A stretch of DNA of 64,000 nt from Cytobacillus oceanisediminis 2691 (lineage in GTDB: Bacteria > Bacillota > Bacilli > Bacillales > Cytobacillaceae). The notes below the pieces were generated by a model. That model saw nothing but the letters and a program-made list of their open reading frames with translations. It had not been told where the DNA came from and did no database searches. This document shows, piece by piece, positions 58,365 to 64,000 of the stretch (positions are counted from its first letter, which is position 1; each line of letters starts with the position of its first letter). The DNA lies in NCBI RefSeq assembly GCF_000294775.2, contig NZ_CP015506.1, forward strand, positions 5,059,501 through 5,123,500, read 5' to 3'. The position numbers were made by a program, and so were the translations under genes.

Positions 58365-59904
58365 ATGCAGAAGGGATTGATTTATCTGAAAAATAAGCTA
58401 ATTGCGTTATCACTGGCATCTGCTTTAAGCTTTTCACTTTTTCCGGAAAGAAGTTTTGCCGAGCAAACTGCTGCGGAAAACCAGGCCATAATACCTGGTG
58501 CGCATACAGTAACGGAACAATACTTTGATGGTGTGAACAACAACTGGCTGACCACCAAGAATCCCCTCCAATATCAGCAGGCGACCCTTTACGGAAACAT
58601 CGGTCTTGCTCCTTATCTCTGGGGAAATGCCGAGGAAGGAACCGGATGGCATCAAATGTATAAGCCTTCTTCTGTAACGGGAACACAGGTAAATGGTATT
58701 TTTGAAGATGCCCAGTTTGTCATAAGGGTTCCGGAATGGCCGGCTGGTTGTTTCGGGAATCCCGGCTACAAGAAATGAAACATCAACCGACCTGCTTTTC
58801 AGCGACTATGTCCTGGAAAAAGGATATGCTTTTGCAGCGATTGATAAAGGCACCCAGGGTGACGCTGATTCAGCTGATCCATTTGCAAAAGTAAAGAATG
58901 CCTTAGCCGCTGAGGATGATAGCGTAGCAGAATGGCACCAGCGGTTCCGGCAGGTTACGAAAGCCGCACAGCGATACTTAGTCAGCCATTATTCCGATGG
59001 TCTGATCGATCCGGCAGATTCTACTGACCCGGCGAGCGATTTAGTATCGGCAGTGCATAAAATTCCTACATATGCGATGGGAGTTTCCAATGGCGGATAC
59101 GTCGTGCGCTATGCCCTTGAAAATGACCATCCAGAGAAGACTGGCGAACCGCGTCTTTTTGATGGAGGAGTTGATTGGGAAGGCGTGTTATGGACGGAAG
59201 AAAAGCCAAATTTAATCAGTTCTCTGACCACCGTAGTGAATCATGCGGAGGAAGCTTTGTTTGGAAGCGGCAAAATAAAGCAGAAAGCGATTAAAGAGCT
59301 ATACAAAGCTGGATTGCCCAAAGGATCGGAAAAACTATGGGCCTATCATGATCAGGTATACTGGTTTGTCTCGCTGAATATCTATCGGGACCATTTCGAT
59401 CCGGAAGCCCCAGGCCGTACCCATTGGAGCAATTACCTGAACTTTGTTAATGGCGTGAGAGACCGATCCTTTGATTCTGTCTTTGAAGATTATAAATATG
59501 TGACCCGTCCAAAAGAAGTGAAAGAAAATATTAAGGAAGTGGCCAATACTGGAGATATAGATGTGCCGCTCATCTCTTTCACTGGTTCCCTTGATTCGCT
59601 GATATTCCCGGATATTCATGCAAAGGGATATCAAAAGCTGGTCAAGAAAGCCGGAAAGCAGGATCTGCACCGAATGTATACTATTGAGAATGGGAACCAT
59701 GTTGACAGCCTTGTCTGGAACAGCTCCGCCGATCCGGATAAAGAACTTCAGCCTTTGTTGCCTTACGCTCACCAGTCATTCGACTTGCTTATCGACTGGG
59801 TGGAAAACGGGAAAGCTGCTCCTGAGAGCAAAACGGTCAATGCTCCAGAGAACCCGGTTAAGGTTATTGATTTAAAAACGGGGCAGGAACGGGATCCCCG
59901 TTAG
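58365..59904 (+). pseudogene. Secreted alpha/beta hydrolase (tannase/feruloyl-esterase-like), frameshifted
   Basis: One reading frame runs from ATG 58365 with a signal peptide ([21 protein letters not shown]) to a stop at 58778. The matching continuation lies in the +1 frame from about 58747 ([19 protein letters not shown]) and is open without a stop to 59904. The shift is near 58743-58747 (RVPEWPAG / VVSGIP; a Lys-Leu-type linker seems lost). The downstream part has the nucleophile [13 protein letters not shown], Asp in [11 protein letters not shown] and His in ENGNHVDSL. The intact protein would be about 510 residues and exported. A real mutation and a sequencing error are both possible. 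There is no clear ribosome site at 58365. Confidence 0.8.
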
Positions 59905-59943
59905 GTTGAGGCAGGAGTGTTGGTCTGCAGTCTTAAAAATGGC

Positions 59944-60036
59944 TAACCGCACGAAAAAATTTCTATCCGCACGTAAATTGTGGTTATAAGCACAGAAAAA
60001 ATTTTATCCGCAAGTAAGTTGAGTCTATCCGCACAT
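59944..60036. repeat. Five-unit tandem array of 20-21 bp (TATCCGCACgtaa)
   Basis: CTAACCGCACG, CTATCCGCACG, TTATAAGCACAG, TTATCCGCAAG and CTATCCGCACA begin at about 59944, 59963, 59984, 60004 and 60025, with spacings of 19-21 bp. Geometry equals that of the 11667 array, but the core sequence is unrelated. It lies downstream of the broken hydrolase; 59905-60382 holds no gene. Confidence 0.75.
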
Positions 60037-60213
60037 AAACTGATTTTAATGATACATGAAGGCATCTCAGTGCGGTTTTTATGGAAGAAATATGCCCCAA
60101 TCGTTTTGGATTGGGGCTTTTAAGCTTCGTATTAAATGTTTTTAGTAAATGAACGGTTCATTTTCGATAAATCCGCCTTGTGACGAACTTCAATAAGGAA
60201 ATTTCTGCTCTGC

Positions 60214-60375
60214 TGGCCCGAAGCTGACAAAAGTACGGACTCCAACTGGATTATTCCTACTGTCAGACTCTGACACGGTTCGGACTCTAACTGACTAATT
60301 TCTGCTTAGCATGTCCGAAGGCGACACGGGTTCGGACTCCGATTAAATTGCCGCTCAGTCTGTCCGAAGCCCCTC
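60214..60375. repeat. Diverged TGTCCGAA...TTCGGACTC hairpin array
   Basis: Units start at 60214 (TGGCCCGAAG), 60261 (TGTCAGACTC), 60312 (TGTCCGAAGG) and 60361 (TGTCCGAAGC), spaced 47, 51 and 49 bp. Each keeps a CGGACTC block about 25 bp in, as in the exact 52-bp array at 32248, but the pyrimidine tract is replaced by AACTGACTAATTTCTGCT-like sequence. It ends at the stop of the broken MFS gene. Confidence 0.75.
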
Positions 60376-60382
60376 TATCATA

Positions 60383-61594
60383 TCAGCGATGAACCTTCCT
60401 GCTGCCTGCCATCAGCCACACCACAACCGGAAGCAGACCAAAGGAAACCACCGTAATCCCCGTCCAGCCCCCAGTCTGCCATACCAGGCCGGCAAGCGTC
60501 CCTCCGGTTGCCACTCCAAGGTAATAGCTTACGAGATAGATGCTCGAGGCACCGGCTTTGTGATGGGCAGCGCGCTCATTTACAATGGCCGCCATCAGTG
60601 AATGCGCCACAAAGAATCCAAGACAGGTCAGGCATAGACCTATTACAATTACTGATAAAGAGTGCACATTGGTAAGCAAGGTCCCTCCTATTAAAATGAC
60701 AGTTCCGACCGAGACCAGTGTAGCTTGCCTAAAATGAGCAGATAGCCTTCCGCCCAGAATGGAGCCAACTATACCGAAGCTGTATGCCAGGTAAGTAAAC
60801 GAAATATTTTTTACAGAAAGATTAAAAGGATCCTGTTCGAGGTAAAAAGGCAGGTACGTCCATACTCCTGTAAACGAGAATTGGAGGAGGATTCCCATCG
60901 CGAACGCAGGGAAAAGTTTCGTGTTTTTCAGATGTGAGCCCATGCCTGATAAGTCTTTTTGAACTGATATTTTACTGGGCTTAAAATAATGAGATTTTGG
61001 CAGAGTCATAAAATAAATGATGAATAACAGAATGGAGAATCCAAATAGGAAGTAAACAGAAGTCTGCTAGCTGGCCATATCAGCAATGTACCCGACGAAG
61101 ATGCGGCCGGCCATTCCGCCAATGGCATTGGCTGCAATATACATGGTGATGCCGAGACTGACGCTTCTAGAATCAAGTTCCTCCCCTAGATACGCGATGG
61201 CAGCTGCAGGCAGGCCCGCTATACAAATGCCCTGCAGGAAACGCAGCACCAGAAACGTTTCGAAATTAGGCGAAACGGGCAAAAGCACTAACGGAATAAT
61301 AGTGCAAACAAGCGTAATATTCATTATGGAAACCCGCCCAATTCGATCAGATAGAAACCCGAAAAATAACAATCCGAAAATCATAGAAACCACAGCAGCA
61401 GACAGTGATAAACCGGCTGCTGCAGATGTGATGTCAAATGATTTCACGAGCAGCGGCATAATTGGATGCACAAAGTATAAATTAGCGAATACTAAAATGG
61501 ATGCACTCGTCATCGCAATCATAATTTTTTTGAAGCCGGCATCATGCAGCGAATATTTATCAGCTTCCTGTTGTCTAGCATTTACAGCAGTCAT
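60383..61594 (-). pseudogene. MFS transporter (YnfM-like) interrupted by an in-frame TAG
   Basis: The ATG at 61592-61594 opens the first six helices of a major-facilitator carrier (LYFVHPIMPLLVKSFDITSAAAG, motif A GFLSDRIGRVSIMNI, LRFLQGICIAGLPAAAIAYLGEEL) up to a TAG at 61067-61069. The same frame continues without further stops (QTSVYFLFGFSILLFIIYFM, then SFGIVGSILGGRLSAHF and helices 7-12) to 60383, giving the usual length of about 400 residues. A single base change (for example TGG or CAG to TAG) would explain this. Without suppression the carrier is inactive. Ribosome site GGTGGG before the ATG. Confidence 0.85.
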
Positions 61595-61780
61595 TTTCCC
61601 ACCCAGTTCCTATAAAGCATTAAATCCATCATACCATTTTATTTGAAATGGATCGAAAATTCCGATAATTTTTTTCCACACAATTCCCATTAAGAACTTC
61701 CCTCAGCTATTTTTGAAACAGCGCGCACCTTCATTCCAACTGCCCTAAATGTTATAATATAGGAATGTACTTTGGAACAT

Positions 61781-61839
61781 GGGGACTGGCTGATTGTCCC
61801 CTACGGGTAGATGGGACAAGGAACCTGTCCCTTTGTCCC
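61781..61839. repeat. Compound GGGGAC/GTCCCC and GGGACA/TGTCCC element
   Basis: GGGGAC...GTCCCC (61781-61801) and GGGACAAGGAACCTGTCCC (61813-61831), followed by TTTGTCCC, lie between the TATAAT at 61753 and the ywqB start. They could fold as leader hairpins. Confidence 0.55.
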
Positions 61840-61861
61840 ACACCAACAAGGGGGTTGTGAA

Positions 61862-63481
61862 ATGATTCCGGAGCGGTTTTTGGAGCCTTTAGAGTTTGCA
61901 GCGAATGAGCTGAAGGGGTTACTGCGGGCAGAGAATGAGGAAGATGCGCGCCTGGTGCAGAAGGGGCTGATGCTTTTTCGGCAGGGGCTTGTGTATCAGC
62001 TTCGCTTCGAAGATGATAAGGTTTTGGCGACGGTCCAGGATGTGACTCCCGCAAAGGTTGAACTTAATCTTGAGTTCATTCATTTGAGCGAGTGTTCCTG
62101 TCCGGCTGAAGGTTTTTGCCGCCATCAGACTGCGGTATTTCTGCAGCTTCTTTCCAAAGCCAAAAGTGTGTCCATGTGGATTGAAGAGTGGAGGAAGCCG
62201 ATAAAGGAAAAGCAGACAGCCAAGAATTGGGGGCTTCAAAGAGCGAAGGATCTTTTGAAATCCTCCGGTCAGATGAAGACAGGTTACGACGGCTGGGTTG
62301 CCGGATTCGAGGAAAGCTTTACCGAGCTGCTGGAAAAACAGGGAGAGCCTCGTCCCTATGTACTCCCTGAGCTTTTCCATGTTTATCTGCGGCGCATGAA
62401 AGCGGGAGCACCGGTTGAACAGGAATGGAAGCTGCTGTATCTGCTTGTCGGCTATGTCTTTTCTTTTAAAAAGCTAATGGCGCTGAGCAGGAAGTACGGC
62501 CATGGCGAAGAATTGATTGACCGTTATTACCGCCATCTCTATCAGTCCCTGATGGAAGATTCGGTTGAGATAATGAACAAACTGTCGGTGCACTCCCTTC
62601 CCTTCGCTTTCGATCAATATATTGAAAAACTGAAAGATGATTCCGCCGGGCTGATCACCGGTTCTTTTGGGTTGGATTATGAGCGGGCCCATTTATATCG
62701 GCTGTTATGGACACATTTTTTTAAAAAGAAAGAATGGCGTGAAGCGGAGATCCAGAAGCTGGAATCCTCCATCAAAGAGGAATCGCCCAGCCTTCCGTCT
62801 GTGACAGGCTATGTGCATCTTCATATCCTTGAACGTAATGATGAACAGGCACTCAGTGTTTTAAATGTGCCAAATCATTTAATGACTCCTTACATGCTTT
62901 ACTGGATCGATTATTTTTCAGCCAATAAGGACTGGAATCGGATGGGTCCTTATGCAGAAGCATTTATCCATAAATTACGGGATTACTTGAAACAATCTGA
63001 TGACTATTATGCCTGCATGGATTTTACCAGGATGGCCATCAAGGCTATTTCTCCGTATTGCCTGGAAAGCAGCAAAATGGATTTATACGAGAAAGCCTTG
63101 ATGGAAACGCTGCCGTACAGCTACAGCGACTATGAATACCTCCTTTTTGAAAAAGGCGAATTCATAAAGTGGGCCGATCTGCAGGCGTTTATTGGCTTTG
63201 ATATTGATTCTTTAGGCAAGGACCGGATCAGGGAAATCAGCAAAAAGGAACCCTCCATACTCCTGCCGCTCTATCACCAGGCCATCACTGCCCATATCAA
63301 TATGAAAAACAGGGATCATTACCGCGAGGCTGTCCGGAAAATGAAAAAGCTTCGCACGCTGTACAATAAGCTGAAACGCCAGGAAGACTGGCAGCTTTTT
63401 CTTGAATTGCTGCTTGAAAAAACGAAACGTCTCCGCGCCTTTCAGGAAGAATGCAAAAGGGGTAAGCTAATCGATGCTTAA
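61862..63481 (+). CDS. ywqB: SWIM zinc-finger protein, YwqB-like
   Basis: A 539-residue cytosolic protein. Residues about 60-95 hold a SWIM zinc finger (LSECSCPAEGFCRHQTAVFLQ, CxC...CxH), a DNA- or protein-binding motif typically encoded next to SNF2 helicases. The rest is helical, with TPR-like character (AEAFIHKLRDYLKQSDDYYACM). The ATG at 61862 has GGGGGTTGTGA upstream; an in-frame extension to 61811 runs through the hairpin element. The following ywqA start overlaps the last 8 bp, so the two are co-translated, matching the ywqB-ywqA pair of B. subtilis. A role in DNA repair or remodelling is plausible but not shown. Confidence 0.87.
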   Translation: MIPERFLEPLEFAANELKGLLRAENEEDARLVQKGLMLFRQGLVYQLRFEDDKVLATVQDVTPAKVELNLEFIHLSECSCPAEGFCRHQTAVFLQLLSKAKSVSMWIEEWRKPIKEKQTAKNWGLQRAKDLLKSSGQMKTGYDGWVAGFEESFTELLEKQGEPRPYVLPELFHVYLRRMKAGAPVEQEWKLLYLLVGYVFSFKKLMALSRKYGHGEELIDRYYRHLYQSLMEDSVEIMNKLSVHSLPFAFDQYIEKLKDDSAGLITGSFGLDYERAHLYRLLWTHFFKKKEWREAEIQKLESSIKEESPSLPSVTGYVHLHILERNDEQALSVLNVPNHLMTPYMLYWIDYFSANKDWNRMGPYAEAFIHKLRDYLKQSDDYYACMDFTRMAIKAISPYCLESSKMDLYEKALMETLPYSYSDYEYLLFEKGEFIKWADLQAFIGFDIDSLGKDRIREISKKEPSILLPLYHQAITAHINMKNRDHYREAVRKMKKLRTLYNKLKRQEDWQLFLELLLEKTKRLRAFQEECKRGKLIDA

Positions 63482-64000
63482 AACGAGATTTCTCCATGTG
63501 AAAGTGAAACCAATAAACAATGACCGCTACCTGATTTTTGCCGTCAATGAAGAAGGCCGCCTCCTGTCCCCAAAAGAATGGAAGCCGCTTCTTTTTAACC
63601 ATCACAGAGAAAGTTTCTTTGGAACAATGCTTGATGCTGTTGATGCGGACGGAATCAAAGGGATCTCTGTAAGCGGCTGGCAGCTCGTTACCCTGTTTGC
63701 GGCTGAGCAGTTCAACCGTTTGATTGATTGGAGCTGGGATGAAACTGCCGAAATCCTGCTGGCTTCCTCTCATGCTCTTTACGATTCGATCGTGGAAAAA
63801 GAATGGATGCCGGATTTCGCCGCCTGGGAACAGGATCAATTCCGCTGGGCACTGCCGGAAAGTGTGGTTACCGAATTCGGCACAAACTTTTGGGACCAGG
63901 CTGTAGAAGGCTCACCTGTCAGGGAGTTTATCGGAGATTTATTTCACTGCTCCCTTGATGGCTATATGAATCAGAATCAGGAAGCGAAAGCACAGTTCGG
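63474..64000 (+). CDS. ywqA: SNF2-type helicase, YwqA-like (N-terminal part)
   Basis: The first 175 codons of a protein running off the right edge. It begins MLKTRFLHVKVKPINNDRYL and shows the helical N-terminal region (WQLVTLFAAEQFNRLIDWSW, SSHALYDSIVEKEWMPDFAAW) found before the helicase core in bacterial SNF2/YwqA proteins. The Walker motifs lie beyond the window. The ATG at 63474-63476 overlaps the end of ywqB by 8 bp with AAGGGGTAAG upstream. The identification rests on the ywqB neighbour and N-terminal resemblance. Confidence 0.78.
   Translation, partial: MLKTRFLHVKVKPINNDRYLIFAVNEEGRLLSPKEWKPLLFNHHRESFFGTMLDAVDADGIKGISVSGWQLVTLFAAEQFNRLIDWSWDETAEILLASSHALYDSIVEKEWMPDFAAWEQDQFRWALPESVVTEFGTNFWDQAVEGSPVREFIGDLFHCSLDGYMNQNQEAKAQF

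Noticed and set aside
1-64000. rRNA, tRNA, insertion sequences, prophage or attachment sites
   Set aside because: I looked for conserved rRNA/tRNA words, transposase or integrase proteins and terminal inverted repeats and found none.

Overview
This 64 kb window looks like a chromosomal segment of a Bacillaceae bacterium, most likely a Cytobacillus/Bacillus firmus-type organism. That placement is an inference from strong GGAGG-type ribosome binding sites, GTG/TTG starts, U-rich intrinsic terminators, CcpA (cre) and PyrR-type regulatory signals, MsmX-dependent-style Lpl importers without their own ATPase, and Bacillus-type proteins (YwqA, YwqB, YwqG, SleB/CwlJ-like and 3D/YocH-like proteins). 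I see no rRNA, tRNA, prophage, insertion sequence or CRISPR. Most genes lie on the minus strand.

Layout. (1) 1-3600: a truncated dipeptide-type ABC binding lipoprotein behind a cre site, then codBA (cytosine permease and deaminase) behind a PyrR-type attenuator. (2) 3900-11100: a nitrogen-scavenging operon (two M20 hydrolases, two membrane proteins, an amidase) with a sigma-54 promoter and two palindromic enhancer-like sites. It is divergent from a PAS/AAA+ sigma-54 activator. (3) 11200-12770: a SpoIIAA-like protein and an acyl-ACP desaturase separated by a 20.5-bp-period repeat array. (4) 13300-26300: an unusual catabolic locus of four different ADP-ribosylglycohydrolase paralogues, an LplABC-type importer, a ribokinase, an AtuA/DUF1446 protein, a DUF4387 protein and a LacI regulator. 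Four copies of a TGTAACCGGTTACA operator sit in front of its two transcription units. (5) 26600-35350: an abg-type cluster (two AbgA-like and one AbgB-like peptidases, AbgT), a carbamoylase-like M20 enzyme and an unusual regulator. A 52-bp hairpin repeat array is lodged between abgB and abgT.

(6) 35570-38650: a DUF1672 lipoprotein followed by a lipase-like protein with a long helical C-terminus, resembling the staphylococcal TilA/TslA type VII immunity-toxin pair. (7) 38700-47820: exported 5'-nucleotidase and nuclease with a shared C-terminal module, two cell-wall enzymes and a chemoreceptor. (8) 47930-55470: a complete homologue of the uncharacterised E. coli yhf operon (yhfZ, Y, U, T, php, yhfS, X, W) with two copies of a probable YhfZ operator. 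(9) 55600-61600: ywqG, an unknown gene, a soluble PAS chemoreceptor, and two broken genes (a frameshifted secreted hydrolase and an MFS transporter with an in-frame TAG) bracketing two repeat arrays. (10) 61860-64000: ywqB and the start of ywqA.

The dominant theme is scavenging nitrogen, ribose-type sugars and nucleobases from outside: six M20 enzymes, an amidase, codBA, ADP-ribosylglycohydrolases, and exported nuclease plus nucleotidase. The best candidates for undescribed biology are the ADP-ribosylglycohydrolase/importer locus, the yhf-type pathway, and the families of periodic intergenic arrays (20-21 bp and 47-52 bp) that keep geometry while changing sequence.
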